A stretch of 64,000 nucleotides of DNA from Halopenitus sp041821145 (GCF_041821145.1 NZ_JBGUBC010000006.1:110989-174988), one strand, 5' to 3'; shown: positions 7,906 to 17,299, counted from the first letter of the stretch. Numbers and translations: made by a program. The notes: generated by a model from the sequence alone, not told the origin.

Positions 7906-9672
7906 TCACATCGGAGGTGCGTAATTATCGAATCGACGTATCGCTACCCGATAGGAAATACCGGCGACGATGAATGCGCTAAGAATGAGAAGGACGGCAA
8001 CGGTGAGTCGAAACGATTCAATCCCGCTGGACTGGATGGCTGTCCCGAGTGCGTGGAACCAGGTTCCTCCATCTGAGAGGATACCGCTCTCTCCACCGGA
8101 AGCCAACTGAAGAAGTGCTGCGGGAATGAACCCAGCGATGCCAGCAACGAGAGTTTGAGCGAGTTGTGGTTCCAAAAGAAGTACCGTGAGAAACGTCGCC
8201 GGGATTGTCACACCGAGGAAGTGGAGAGAAGTCGTCACCAACCGTGGCGGGATCACTTCCCGGCTCTGGCCGATACTGATCGCACTGAACCGCGGGAACC
8301 ATACTCCGACTGCCGGAGCAGTCGTGACGGCGACCATCGTCGCAAGGAAACCCACCCCAACGAGACCGAGCGCGACCGGCAGCTCGAACGGTCCAATGAT
8401 CGCTGCACCACCAGTCACGAGAACGACGAGGGGCAGCCCGTACAACAGGCCGGGAAGCATCAGCCCGCGGACGTAGTCCGATCCCGAAATCGAGATGAGC
8501 GTCACGGGAAGGACGGCACCTTCCTCTCCGAGCGGGTTGATTGCAAACGTCGCGCCTGCCATCCAAGCAAGCAGGACGGCAGCAGCAGGCGTGAAGACTG
8601 TCCACGGTGACGCTGCCTGCATCCCAGAGCTGATCAAGCCACTTCCAACCATGACGACAGGCAACAAGAGAAAATTGAGTCGACGCGGGTCGCGTCGGGT
8701 TCTCAAGAGGCTCCATTGGGCGACTCGCCGAGTCGGCTGCGAGATGCCCGCTGGAATCCCGACCGGTGTAATCGCGTCTGCTAACGCAGTCCGCGTTCCG
8801 TCCAATTCGGGAGTGATACGTTCGGATTCCGTCTTATCCCCCTCGTCGCCACTCACTGGATCAGTGAACCAGAAACGCGTCGCCTCGTATTCAATGAGCG
8901 CGGTGCCGCCCACCACGACGAGGAAACTTCCTCCAACGACCACGGCCACCCGCACCATCGACCCCTGAACCGGGGTTCCGATGACGGCGAGATCAATAAA
9001 CCATCCAACTGGGAGAACGGCGAGGGATTCCTGACCGATGCCGCCGAACTGTGGAAGCGTTATGAGAAGGTAGCCGCCCATCGCCACGAGAACGGCAATC
9101 CCACCTAGAACTGTCTTGTGCCGGGCGACGAACGGAGACGTGGCAATCAACAAAGCGACCGCGTAGCCAAGCACCATTCCGACAAGAACAGCGGTGAGCC
9201 CGAGAAGAACCGCTGCAAGCGGGATCAAGAGAATGCTACTCACCGAGCCGAACAGGTAGACTACGCCGCCTGTCAGCACAAGCACCGGGAGGGCCAAATA
9301 CGCGAGCACGCGGAGCGTTTCGGCGAGTACCAGTCCACCCACAACCGTTCGGGGAGACACAGTCGTGAGCATAAGCGGCTCAGCGTCGATGCGTGGACGC
9401 GCAGAGACGGCCCGCTGGGTGGCGATAAACACGCCGAACAACCAGAAGAGTGCGACCGTCCCGCGGGCAATCGGCGGTAGTGAGACGACGCCCGCGCTAC
9501 GAATCGCATCCGAGAAGAGATAGATAAATCCGACGAGCATGAGCGACGGGAAAACGAGGCCAACGGCCATCAGGAACGCGCGGGCCTTATCCTCCCAGAT
9601 TGCCCTAATTGAGCGTCGGAACTCGAAGACACCAACTCGGATCGTATGCCGTAGCCAGTTCGCCTCAGCCAT
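7906..9672 (-). CDS. ABC-2 type transporter permease
   Basis: 588 residues. The ATG at 9672 is chosen because it overlaps the stop of the ATPase gene by eight bases (TATGGCTGA). The N-terminus FRRSIRAIWEDKARAFL is the cytoplasmic entry of ABC-2 permeases. About 12 hydrophobic segments follow in two blocks separated by a soluble region near 290-330 rich in Asp, Glu and Arg, so the gene looks like a fused permease dimer. Together with the ATPase upstream it should form an exporter in the cytoplasmic membrane. The substrate is not evident; haloarchaeal ABC-2 pairs of this type are often unassigned. Copper- or drug-export roles cannot be inferred from sequence. Confidence 0.8.
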   Translation of the reverse strand: MAEANWLRHTIRVGVFEFRRSIRAIWEDKARAFLMAVGLVFPSLMLVGFIYLFSDAIRSAGVVSLPPIARGTVALFWLFGVFIATQRAVSARPRIDAEPLMLTTVSPRTVVGGLVLAETLRVLAYLALPVLVLTGGVVYLFGSVSSILLIPLAAVLLGLTAVLVGMVLGYAVALLIATSPFVARHKTVLGGIAVLVAMGGYLLITLPQFGGIGQESLAVLPVGWFIDLAVIGTPVQGSMVRVAVVVGGSFLVVVGGTALIEYEATRFWFTDPVSGDEGDKTESERITPELDGTRTALADAITPVGIPAGISQPTRRVAQWSLLRTRRDPRRLNFLLLPVVMVGSGLISSGMQAASPWTVFTPAAAVLLAWMAGATFAINPLGEEGAVLPVTLISISGSDYVRGLMLPGLLYGLPLVVLVTGGAAIIGPFELPVALGLVGVGFLATMVAVTTAPAVGVWFPRFSAISIGQSREVIPPRLVTTSLHFLGVTIPATFLTVLLLEPQLAQTLVAGIAGFIPAALLQLASGGESGILSDGGTWFHALGTAIQSSGIESFRLTVAVLLILSAFIVAGISYRVAIRRFDNYAPPM

Positions 9673-10432
9673 ACGTCGCCTCCGCATCGTCCTCAACTGG
9701 ATCGACGCTCGTGATTTCAAGGAATGCCTCTTCGAGTGTTCGAGTGTCGCCAGTTTCGGCTCGCTGGGTTAGGTTGTCAGGTGAATCCTCGGCGACGAGC
9801 CGGCCGTCGTAGAGGATCCCGACAGTGTCGGCGACCGCTTCGACGACGGGGAGGATGTGCGTCGAAAGAAAGACCGTGGTTCCCCGGTCTGCGAGTTCAC
9901 TGATGAGTACTCGGATGGTGCGTGCGGCCCGTGGGTCGAGTCCGGACGTTGGTTCGTCGAGGAAGACAACGTCCGGGTCGTGGATGATTGCCTGGACGTA
10001 CGCCACTTTCTGCCGCATTCCTTTGGAGTAGTCGGCGATGCGAGTCGCCGCATCGTCCGGTGATAGATCGAGCTGGTCGAGCAGTTCGTCGACGCGATTC
10101 TGAGTCTGCTGTTCAGGGAGGTCGCGGAGGCCGGCGACGTACTCCAGTTGTTCGTAGGCGGTGGCCTGCTCGTAGAGCGGCGGCTCTTCAGGGAGATATC
10201 CGATGTGCGGTCTGAGCGCATCTCGATCTGTGATGGACGCGCCGGCGACAGTCGCCGTTCCACTAGTCGGCGTCGCCAATCCGGTGAGCATCCGCATCGT
10301 TGTGGTCTTCCCGGCTCCGTTCGGACCCAAGAACCCGTATACGGCACCGTCGGGAACGGCGAGATTGAGGTGGTCTACTGCAGTCGTCGAACCGTAGCGT
10401 TTGGTCAGGGCGGAGGTCTCGATAGCGGGCAT
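9665..10432 (-). CDS. ABC transporter ATP-binding protein
   Basis: 255 residues with a complete nucleotide-binding domain: Walker A GPNGAGKTTT (36-45), Q-loop region YLPEEPPLYE, signature YSKGMRQK (about 138-145), Walker B VVFLDEPTSGLD and the H-loop STHILP. The sequence falls in the CcmA/NatA-like group that partners ABC-2 permeases. It overlaps the permease start, so the two are translationally coupled and likely form one exporter, with this subunit on the cytoplasmic face driving transport by ATP hydrolysis. Confidence 0.92.
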   Translation of the reverse strand: MPAIETSALTKRYGSTTAVDHLNLAVPDGAVYGFLGPNGAGKTTTMRMLTGLATPTSGTATVAGASITDRDALRPHIGYLPEEPPLYEQATAYEQLEYVAGLRDLPEQQTQNRVDELLDQLDLSPDDAATRIADYSKGMRQKVAYVQAIIHDPDVVFLDEPTSGLDPRAARTIRVLISELADRGTTVFLSTHILPVVEAVADTVGILYDGRLVAEDSPDNLTQRAETGDTRTLEEAFLEITSVDPVEDDAEATYG

Positions 10433-10535
10433 CGGTCCAATTCACGGGGACTGTCGGTTGCTCGGCAGATATAGTTGGTCATGGGGCTCTCATCCAGATC
10501 TGATTGTAGATGGCGTACCGACATATTTGGTCACG

Positions 10536-10943
10536 CTAGCGCGTGCTTGCTGTGGATTCAGACGTGCGTTCCTTCCGACTAGCGGAGATGAGGATTCCGC
10601 TCATGAAGATGCCGAACACACCACCTGTTGCGCTCCCCGCCACCGCGCCAATGGTGTAGGAGCCATCAACCATCCACGCCGTGAGTATTCCAAGAAACAC
10701 GCCGACGGTGAGACTGACAAATAGTGTGTACGCGAGTACCCGATACTGCCAGTTATCGTGGTTTAGATTTCCGTCAGTGAATCGGCCTGCAAAGCCGCCG
10801 ACCACGAGTCCGCCGGCGGCACCGAATCCAGCTAGTACTGCAAACTCGGATTGCAGTCCAGTGATCATCGCCGCAGTTCCACCGATCCCTGCTCCGATTG
10901 GGATTCCACCACCAGTGCCGTATTGTTCGAGTGTGGTGACCAT
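10536..10943 (-). CDS. Glycine-rich membrane protein, unknown
   Basis: 135 residues with four hydrophobic, Gly/Ala-rich segments (GIPIGAGIGGTAAMITG, LAGFGAAGGLVVGGFAG and two more). Small glycine-rich four-helix proteins of this type are common in haloarchaea. No function can be given. It lies upstream of the ABC pair on the same strand, 104 bases away. Confidence 0.55.
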   Translation of the reverse strand: MVTTLEQYGTGGGIPIGAGIGGTAAMITGLQSEFAVLAGFGAAGGLVVGGFAGRFTDGNLNHDNWQYRVLAYTLFVSLTVGVFLGILTAWMVDGSYTIGAVAGSATGGVFGIFMSGILISASRKERTSESTASTR

Positions 10944-11086
10944 ACCACGTATTCAAAGCCGATTCCCGTAATACCCTGCGTGAGATCCGGTTCACGCGGA
11001 TATACTTGGCCGTTCAGGTGGACGAAGGACTGCCCGAGAGTCGCTGAACCAACCTGTTCATCAGGGACGAGTGTGTATCACCGGCC

Positions 11087-11758
11087 ATGAATTCGCGTCG
11101 ACGGTTTCTCATCGCGGCGGTCGTCGTCGTCATCTCCGGTGTGATGAGTGTCCTCGCCGCGCCAGAACTGCCAGCACGGATGGCGACCCACTGGAACGCC
11201 GCGGGACAGCCGGATGGAACGATGTCGAAGCCCGTTGCACTCGCACTCTTCCCTGTGTTGTCCGCTGTTCTTCTCGTCGTCTTCGCGGCAATCCCGCGTA
11301 TCGATCCGCTTCGAGAAAACATCGCCTCGTTCCGTCCGGTGTACGACTGGTTCGTTGTCGTGTTCACAGTGTTCATGACCGTTATCCACGGGGGTGTCAT
11401 CGCATTCAACCTCGGCTACGAGTTCGACTTCACGCTCCTCGTCCTCACCGCGGTCGCGGGGCTATTCTACTACGTCGGGGTGCTACTCACTCACGCAGAA
11501 CGTAACTGGTTCATCGGCATCCGAACGCCGTGGACGCTGTCGAGTAACGAGGTGTGGGACCGAACGCACCGGCTCGGCGGCCGCCTGTTCAAACTCACCG
11601 CGATCATCTCGCTCGTCGGTCTCTTCTTCGGCGACTACGCAGTCTACTTCCTTATCGTACCGGCCCTCCTGACAGCTGGCGTCACCGTCGTCTACTCGTA
11701 CTACCTGTACGAGCAGATCGAGCACGGCACCGGCTCAGATTCCGTGAAATTACCGTAA
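11087..11758 (+). CDS. SdpI/DUF1648 family membrane protein
   Basis: 223 residues, about six membrane segments. Near residues 30-50 it has the DUF1648 signature MATHWNAAGQPDGTMSKP (the family consensus is P-x-H-x-N-x-x-G-x-x-D). The second half has the SdpI-type block NWFIGIRTPWTLSSNEVWDR. In Bacillus, SdpI protects against the SdpC toxin and takes part in signalling; haloarchaeal members are uncharacterised. A peptide-immunity role is possible, given CPBP proteases and an ABC exporter nearby, but that is inference from neighbourhood only. Confidence 0.85.
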   Translation: MNSRRRFLIAAVVVVISGVMSVLAAPELPARMATHWNAAGQPDGTMSKPVALALFPVLSAVLLVVFAAIPRIDPLRENIASFRPVYDWFVVVFTVFMTVIHGGVIAFNLGYEFDFTLLVLTAVAGLFYYVGVLLTHAERNWFIGIRTPWTLSSNEVWDRTHRLGGRLFKLTAIISLVGLFFGDYAVYFLIVPALLTAGVTVVYSYYLYEQIEHGTGSDSVKLP

Positions 11759-11810
11759 CATCGGGTCGAATCACCAGATTGAGGTGTCGGAACCGAGTAC
11801 CAGCGGCCGT

Positions 11811-12863
11811 ATGCCCCCGCTTTCCCGTCGCGCCCTCCTTGCGACAATAGCCGCTGGATCCGCTGGCAGCATCGCCGGGTGTAACGCCCTCTCCCGGGAG
11901 TCCTCTCCGACCATGACGCAGCCTGACGGATTCGACGGAATGCCGCTGTACGTCGCAGACGGGGTCCCTCTGCCGGATGGTGCGGACCCCCTCACCGTCG
12001 AGGATCCTATCGGTGGTCAGATAGCGCTCTTCCCGACCGACCTCCCGGACGGGGAAGAACCGCTCTCCGCGTTGCGAGGCTCCACCCCAGTCGCTGTCGT
12101 TGGCCGCGACGCACAGGGGACACTCATGGATCTCTGTGCGGCCGACGGTCGGTCGTACGGCTTCGCCAGCGACAGCTGGGGTCCTGAGACTCGCCTCGCC
12201 GCCGCCGTCCCCTATGGAAACAGTCTCGTTACGCACCTGTTTGAGGGGAGCGAGCTTCCGCAGGAACTCCCGAAGGCGATCGACGGAATCCTGAATCCGC
12301 CACGGTTCAGTTGCACCGTCGACGCGGACCTGCCGACCCCCCCGAACGGATTCGACGACCGGGCGATGGCGCTCGGGTCCTCCTTCGTCCACGGTCGCAA
12401 CGACGTGGCTGGCTTCGTCCGCCGGGATACTGTCCGGTTGGCTCCGGGAGCGGATCGGACGAATATCGTGCTCGGTATCAGCGGGACGATCTACGCCGGT
12501 AGTAACGTCGGTGGCGACAGTCGGTACACTGCTGATCAGGTTCGACTCGTGGCGTCGTTCGACAATCACCTGCGCGAGACTGCACCACTACCAGGAGAAA
12601 CCGCGAATCTCACTGTTCGGCGTGACGTGGATATGGTCGAGGACGCCGCCGAACACCGGTTCACGCCGGCGAACGACCAGGCGCGTCGAATGTTTACGGC
12701 CTGCCAGCACTCGCTTGTGACTGCGTCGGAGATGCCCGATCCGTTCTCCTATACGGCCAACGGTCGGTTCAGGTGGCGAAATCCCCGATTCATCCGCGAA
12801 GACGACCGTTGGCACCACCACACGCCTGGTCGTGGGGTGTGGTATCCCGATGGAGGCCGGTGA
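11811..12863 (+). CDS. Tat-exported lipoprotein, unknown
   Basis: 350 residues from ATG 11811; a GTG at 11784 is also in frame. The N-terminus has SRRALLAT, a hydrophobic stretch and the lipobox IAGC, so it is exported by the Tat route and lipid-anchored outside the membrane. The mature domain has many short strands and Pro/Asp-rich loops. I do not recognise the fold. It follows the SdpI-like gene by 52 bases and may share its transcript. Confidence 0.7.
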   Translation: MPPLSRRALLATIAAGSAGSIAGCNALSRESSPTMTQPDGFDGMPLYVADGVPLPDGADPLTVEDPIGGQIALFPTDLPDGEEPLSALRGSTPVAVVGRDAQGTLMDLCAADGRSYGFASDSWGPETRLAAAVPYGNSLVTHLFEGSELPQELPKAIDGILNPPRFSCTVDADLPTPPNGFDDRAMALGSSFVHGRNDVAGFVRRDTVRLAPGADRTNIVLGISGTIYAGSNVGGDSRYTADQVRLVASFDNHLRETAPLPGETANLTVRRDVDMVEDAAEHRFTPANDQARRMFTACQHSLVTASEMPDPFSYTANGRFRWRNPRFIREDDRWHHHTPGRGVWYPDGGR

Positions 12864-13007
12864 CAATACCAGTGGAGTACCGGGCACAGAAAATCGCGTC
12901 TCCGAGCGCTTACCGCTCAGACGCACGGTGGCAGCCGACCACGATGGCGCGAAACCATACATTCTGGAAGATCAAGAGCCGCGTATTGGAGATGAGACAG
13001 TACATCC

Positions 13008-13013
13008 AAATAT
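13008..13013 (+). promoter_or_regulatory. TATA box (AAATAT)
   Basis: AAATAT lies about 25 bases before the ATG at 13036. This decides the start of the next small gene in favour of 13036 over in-frame starts near 12850. Confidence 0.45.
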
Positions 13014-13035
13014 CCGCTATTCTATTTCCCGCAGT

Positions 13036-13263
13036 ATGTCTCGTGACCTGTCCTTGGGCAATTTTTTGAGGGAACTCGGTTTCAGGCTTACAGCTGCAGG
13101 GGTAGTTGTGGGGATGTTCTTCGGCCTCGGATACGTCAATAGGCTCGATCTCTTCGGGCTTTCGAGTGTTCTAGACACACAGTTCGCGTTCTTCGCCGTT
13201 GCATTCGGACTCGTTGTGATTGCGTCGGTGATCTGGATCGGATTCCAGCAGTACAGAGGATAA
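13036..13263 (+). CDS. Small two-helix membrane protein
   Basis: 75 residues from ATG 13036 (MSRDLSLGNFLREL), with hydrophobic segments near 18-38 and 48-68. The open frame extends back into the lipoprotein gene, but that part is not protein-like and precedes the TATA box. No family recognised. Confidence 0.5.
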   Translation: MSRDLSLGNFLRELGFRLTAAGVVVGMFFGLGYVNRLDLFGLSSVLDTQFAFFAVAFGLVVIASVIWIGFQQYRG

Positions 13264-13268
13264 GGAAC

Positions 13269-14156
13269 TCACTCACGTGAAGTCCATCCTGCGTCTCTTC
13301 TTATGACTGCTCGTACGTGAGCGAGCTCTGCTATCCAAACCCGATACGCTAGTGTCGTCCCAAGATAGATGATTGCTGCACCGATCCAGAACACGACGAG
13401 TGTATTTCCAGACCAGTTAGCCCACTCGACCACGAGCGGCCACGTGTTTCCAAACCCGTGTAACAGCGCGACGAAATAGACGTTGTGCGTTAGTTCATAG
13501 ATCGCACCGAACAGGACGGCGGTAATCGTTGGGAGAAGTGCAGCAGCGAGAATCCCATCAAGTGTCCGTCCAGCCACGATTGCTGCAGGGGTGTGCATCA
13601 CGCCGAACGCGAGACTCGTCACCCCGATCCCTAAGGCGATGTACGGAAGGGTATCGTCGCTGAGTAGGGCAATTATCTTCGACTGGAAGTACCCACGAAA
13701 TGCTATCTCCTCTACTGGGCCAACCACGAGGAATTCAAGCAGAAGCAGGACGAGCCACGTCGCTGGGAGTGGTGCGTACCGTTGGACTGCGGGTGCTGCC
13801 TCGGGAAGTTGCCAAATCAGACGGATCGCCCAGTGATTTCCGGTGAGTGCTGCAGTACCCAGGCCGAACAGGTTCATCGCCACCCAGAATCCACCGAACG
13901 CGACCAGTGCACCAACGAGATGATCGCGCGAGAGACCCAGTTCGGAGAACTGGACGCCGTCAATCCGCAGGAGAATCCAGACGGAACCGAGGATTGCTGC
14001 GTACTTTCCGATTGCTGTCGCCAACTGGATCCACGCCGAGAGGTCAGAAACCATAGTCGTGAGTGGTACCCAAATCGCAGTTACGATCGAAAATGCGGCT
14101 GCGAACCCGAGTACCGTCTGCCAGCCTCCGTGAAACACGACCCGATTCTCAGTCAT
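13269..14156 (-). CDS. CPBP family intramembrane protease
   Basis: 295 residues from ATG 14156. Eight or so hydrophobic segments. EEIAFRG (about 148-154) is the EExxxR motif of CPBP (Abi/Rce1-type) glutamic proteases; later histidines in FGVMHTP and LLHGFGN match the other conserved positions. These enzymes cleave membrane-embedded substrates, for example in prenyl-protein or bacteriocin-related processing. Haloarchaeal substrates are unknown. It starts eight bases after the end of a small membrane-protein gene, so it belongs to a three-gene minus-strand operon (15343 to 13269). Confidence 0.88.
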   Translation of the reverse strand: MTENRVVFHGGWQTVLGFAAAFSIVTAIWVPLTTMVSDLSAWIQLATAIGKYAAILGSVWILLRIDGVQFSELGLSRDHLVGALVAFGGFWVAMNLFGLGTAALTGNHWAIRLIWQLPEAAPAVQRYAPLPATWLVLLLLEFLVVGPVEEIAFRGYFQSKIIALLSDDTLPYIALGIGVTSLAFGVMHTPAAIVAGRTLDGILAAALLPTITAVLFGAIYELTHNVYFVALLHGFGNTWPLVVEWANWSGNTLVVFWIGAAIIYLGTTLAYRVWIAELAHVRAVIRRDAGWTSRE

Positions 14157-14163
14157 AGTTGAA

Positions 14164-14541
14164 TCATCTTCGTTGTTGAGAGGAGTCATTAGCGTACGTA
14201 CGGTCGTTATCGCCGGTAGGAGTCCCCCATGGGGCATACCCGGACTGATAGAGCAGTACTGCGGCACCGATACCTCCGTAGAGAATCCCGACCACGATAC
14301 TAACCAAAGTAGTGCCTGAGATGACTTCGTAGACTCCTTGTATCAAGAATAGTACTCCGAGTATTCCCAAGATCAGCCGGCTGGTTCTAGCCCGTTCTGA
14401 GATCCCCAACGCAATCACAATGATGGCACCAAACACGTAGATTACAAGCTGAAGTGGAGAACTATCACCCACGGGCCACTGAGATAAGACGATAACTGCA
14501 AGAACAAGAGCTGCGACGGCAGTTTTTCGATCAAGAATCAC
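14164..14541 (-). CDS. Four-helix membrane protein, unknown
   Basis: 125 residues from a GTG at 14541. That start overlaps the stop of the upstream gene by 11 bases, a clear coupling signal. Longer ATG starts would lie deep inside the upstream gene. Four hydrophobic segments and a hydrophilic C-terminal tail. It sits between a DUF975-like protein and a CPBP protease in one operon. No family recognised. Confidence 0.55.
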   Translation of the reverse strand: MILDRKTAVAALVLAVIVLSQWPVGDSSPLQLVIYVFGAIIVIALGISERARTSRLILGILGVLFLIQGVYEVISGTTLVSIVVGILYGGIGAAVLLYQSGYAPWGTPTGDNDRTYANDSSQQRR

Positions 14542-15343
14542 CGGTATCCCCCGGGTTGATCGCGCGATAGAACGCGACAGAATAGACGCCGAAGAACCCC
14601 CCGAACAGTGATCCAAGGACGACGATGAGAACCGTCACACCGACTGCACCGGCCAAGGAGACCTGTGGCAACGTCACGACCTCGGTCGTACGAGGTGAGA
14701 TGAGAATCGACGCACCGCCGAACACCAAGCCTGCACCGCCGCCGAGTACCCCCACGAGCACGGAATAGCCGAGCGTACTCACGAGATTCTGGCGAACTAC
14801 TGAGACGCTATGTTTGATCCCATCAAGTGCACCGAGATCATCGAGGACGATCGCCTGCCCGTAGAACTGGATGAAGAAGATAAACAAGAGATACGCGAGC
14901 CCCAGAATGGCGACGATTACTCCGATAACGGCGAGTACAGCGAGACCGACCCCGCCAGCGGAGTCAGTGAACAACGCGAAACCACCGAAGATGGCGACAA
15001 AGAACGCGATGAACCCTATCACGAAATTGACAGCGACCAAAAGGAGGTACGCCACGAGTATCGAGATATAGTTCGACTTGCCGTCTGTGAGAAAGCGGTT
15101 GAGTGACGTTCGACCGTCAAGGGCCTCGTCAGCCATCCCGATGATACCAGCTTGGAAAAATGGCATGATGAAAATAAACACCAGCGAGAGAACAAGAGAG
15201 ACGATACTAGCGATGAGTGGATTAATTGCCTGGAGGAGCAATTGTGGAATCTGAAAGAGCATGATAACGAGGACGGGGACGAACAGTATCGGGTTTCGTT
15301 GGAGGGCACGAGGCGTCTGACGGAGAGCTTTCAGGACGGCCAT
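14531..15343 (-). CDS. Multi-pass membrane protein (DUF975/DUF7847-like), first of two paralogues
   Basis: 270 residues, about six membrane segments, starting MAVLKALRQTPRALQRNPIL. The first cytoplasmic-type loop carries MADEALDGRTSL, then LTDGKSNYISILVAYL. A very similar protein is encoded at 38613-39419, with the same blocks (PILFVPVL, MADEALDGRT, DGKSNY, FYGQAIVL, LVSTLGYS) in the same order. Glycerophosphoryl-diester-phosphodiesterase-like or DUF975-type integral membrane proteins have this pattern; the role is unknown. It leads an operon with a small membrane protein and a CPBP protease. Confidence 0.75.
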   Translation of the reverse strand: MAVLKALRQTPRALQRNPILFVPVLVIMLFQIPQLLLQAINPLIASIVSLVLSLVFIFIMPFFQAGIIGMADEALDGRTSLNRFLTDGKSNYISILVAYLLLVAVNFVIGFIAFFVAIFGGFALFTDSAGGVGLAVLAVIGVIVAILGLAYLLFIFFIQFYGQAIVLDDLGALDGIKHSVSVVRQNLVSTLGYSVLVGVLGGGAGLVFGGASILISPRTTEVVTLPQVSLAGAVGVTVLIVVLGSLFGGFFGVYSVAFYRAINPGDTGDS

Positions 15344-15487
15344 ACCCGGAGTTCATGTAGTAATTTGAAAAGTATTGCTCCGGGTTTCTGGGCGAGAAAC
15401 CCGGACGAATACGGGACGCCGTAAATCCAGTCAACGTACCTGAATTTGAATCGGTACACACAGGTGCACGCGTTCTGATTTCGAATC

Positions 15488-16267
15488 GTGGTCGGCGTTC
15501 CATCATCACCGCTCGGACTCTTGCTAGTTATCGGGTTCGTCAGCGGTGGTCTCCTTGCGATCGGATTCGCACTTCGTGAGGTTGGAGCTGTTCGGCAAGT
15601 CCTTGGGGGAGCGTCGACGGATGTCTTTTCGCTCTCGACCGGCACGACTGGCTCAGTTAGCATTTCAGGCACAGCAGTACAGTACGAGGATAGGCTCGTC
15701 AGCCCGTTTACCGGCACCGAGTGTCTGGCCCTCGCGTACGAGGTGGAAGAGCAACGAACGACCAACAACGGCACGGCATGGGTCGAAATCGATTCCGGCC
15801 GAGCCGCGGTTCCATTCTTACTCGAAGACGATACTGGGAGTGTGCTCGTCGATCCGTCACGGGTTAGACTCGGCCTCGGTACGAGCGTGACGATCGAGGT
15901 CGAAGGGGGTGAACGGCCACCCAATCGTATTCAGAAATTCATTAACCGGACTGACGACGTCGGGTCTGAAGAGCGAACTTGGGACCTGAAACTCGTCGAA
16001 TTGAACGTCGGCAACGACCGGCGATACATCGAACGCCGACTTGAACCTGGAGAGCCGGTGACGGTGTTCGGTGACGTTCAAAGTGAATCTGGGGTCAGCA
16101 CGCGCGCCGGCCAAGTGAACGCAGTACTCACAGCCGGCTCACATCCACTTGTTCTCTCAGAGACCACGCCGTATCGAACAGTGTTGCGGGTCTTCTGGCC
16201 CGTTCTCGTAGCCGCCTGCCTCGGGATCGTATTGCTCGGTGCAGCAGCCGCCCTCGTGCTCAGTTAA
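15488..16267 (+). CDS. GIDE-domain membrane protein (MUL1/E3-ligase-like domain)
   Basis: 259 residues: an N-terminal hydrophobic segment (about 10-30), a soluble domain of about 180 residues and a C-terminal membrane helix. The soluble part follows the GIDE domain pattern: SGTAVQYEDRLVSPFTGTEC, then YEVEEQR, a W, VPFLLEDDTGSVLVDP and an end with LEPGEPVTVFGDV. GIDE occurs in the mitochondrial E3 ligase MUL1 and in many prokaryotic membrane proteins that lack a RING. No RING is present here. A role in envelope quality control is speculative. The next gene begins one base after its stop. Confidence 0.7.
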   Translation: MVGVPSSPLGLLLVIGFVSGGLLAIGFALREVGAVRQVLGGASTDVFSLSTGTTGSVSISGTAVQYEDRLVSPFTGTECLALAYEVEEQRTTNNGTAWVEIDSGRAAVPFLLEDDTGSVLVDPSRVRLGLGTSVTIEVEGGERPPNRIQKFINRTDDVGSEERTWDLKLVELNVGNDRRYIERRLEPGEPVTVFGDVQSESGVSTRAGQVNAVLTAGSHPLVLSETTPYRTVLRVFWPVLVAACLGIVLLGAAAALVLS

Positions 16268-16268
16268 G

Positions 16269-17114
16269 GTGATCGTCGTGACACAATTCACTCTCAGTTC
16301 GGGTGATACCACGATAGATTGGGAACTCGACGTAACTGATTCATCCCTCCTACTGGGCCTCGCGTACGTCTTTCCGAGCATCCTCGGTGGTGTCGTAGTA
16401 CTTGTCGTAGGATTGGTAGCGTGGCTGGTCGCCTCGGCGGTCCTGGCGGGTGAGTTCGCTCAAGCAGTTGGGATTCTCGTTGTCACGTTACTCGCACTCC
16501 TTTCACGTCGCTACCTGCCTGCCTTACTCAGGACAAACCTCACAGACCCCTTCTTCGAACGGTATTCACGGCGCGGACTCATCGTCGGAAGTATTCTGGG
16601 TGCATTCGCCCTATTGGTCAGTACGCGACTCCATCCCGATGCGCCATTTGGTGTCTTCATCGGAAGCTGGATTCCGCTTGTCCTCACGGCGGCGTTCCCT
16701 ACAACAGGAGTCGCTGACGTAGAGGCAGACACCCTCGTCGTCGATAGCACCGATGTGCCACTCGAAGCGATTCGTCAGTCCCGAGCAATTTCCATTGGAG
16801 CGTTCACGGTATACTGGCTGTCGTATTCACGCGGTGTGCCGACCTCACCGCGGATCATCGTCGCCCCGACCGAACACACCAAGACGATCGACACTCTGCT
16901 TGACTCAACGGCGTCCGTCTCGGATCACGGACGCTCGACCATCGCTCGCTCCGAACGGCTCATCGCGGGTCTGTTCGGACTCGGACTGCTCGCTGTGGGT
17001 CCAGTTCTCTGGCTCGTCCTCCCACCGGGGGACGGCCAAGCTGTTGCACTGTATGCCGGTGCGATGTTCGGGCTCTTCGGTGCGATGCTGCTCTGGTACA
17101 CATTCAGCGCCTAG
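16269..17114 (+). CDS. Membrane protein with PH-like middle region, unknown
   Basis: 281 residues from the GTG at 16269, directly after the GIDE gene stop; GTG 16278 is an alternative. Two or three pairs of hydrophobic segments enclose a soluble part near 140-215 that looks like a short PH-type beta domain (LEAIRQSRAISIGAFTVYWL). It is probably co-transcribed and functionally linked with the GIDE protein. No family name can be given. Confidence 0.55.
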   Translation: MIVVTQFTLSSGDTTIDWELDVTDSSLLLGLAYVFPSILGGVVVLVVGLVAWLVASAVLAGEFAQAVGILVVTLLALLSRRYLPALLRTNLTDPFFERYSRRGLIVGSILGAFALLVSTRLHPDAPFGVFIGSWIPLVLTAAFPTTGVADVEADTLVVDSTDVPLEAIRQSRAISIGAFTVYWLSYSRGVPTSPRIIVAPTEHTKTIDTLLDSTASVSDHGRSTIARSERLIAGLFGLGLLAVGPVLWLVLPPGDGQAVALYAGAMFGLFGAMLLWYTFSA

Positions 17115-17299
17115 ACCTCCCGAAGAGATTTACCAAACTGTCTGTAGAAACTCTGATGCAATCCTCATCAACCGTTAATACTGGCGTGCTGCATCCAGAG
17201 GCTGGGTCGGCAGTCGTTCGTTCCAACCTGACACTGATGAACCAGATGGTGGGTTGACGTGCTTACTGTCCACAACTTTAGTGCCTCCTCAGTCAGTAT

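Noticed and set aside
8018..8716. 232-residue frame within the permease gene
   Set aside because: Same strand, other frame; composition is Arg/Cys/Trp-rich and unlike haloarchaeal proteins.
11682..12569. 295-residue open frame opposite the lipoprotein gene
   Set aside because: It is Arg/Gly/Val-rich and lies fully antisense to a gene with a Tat signal and lipobox. Such frames arise from GC-biased third positions.
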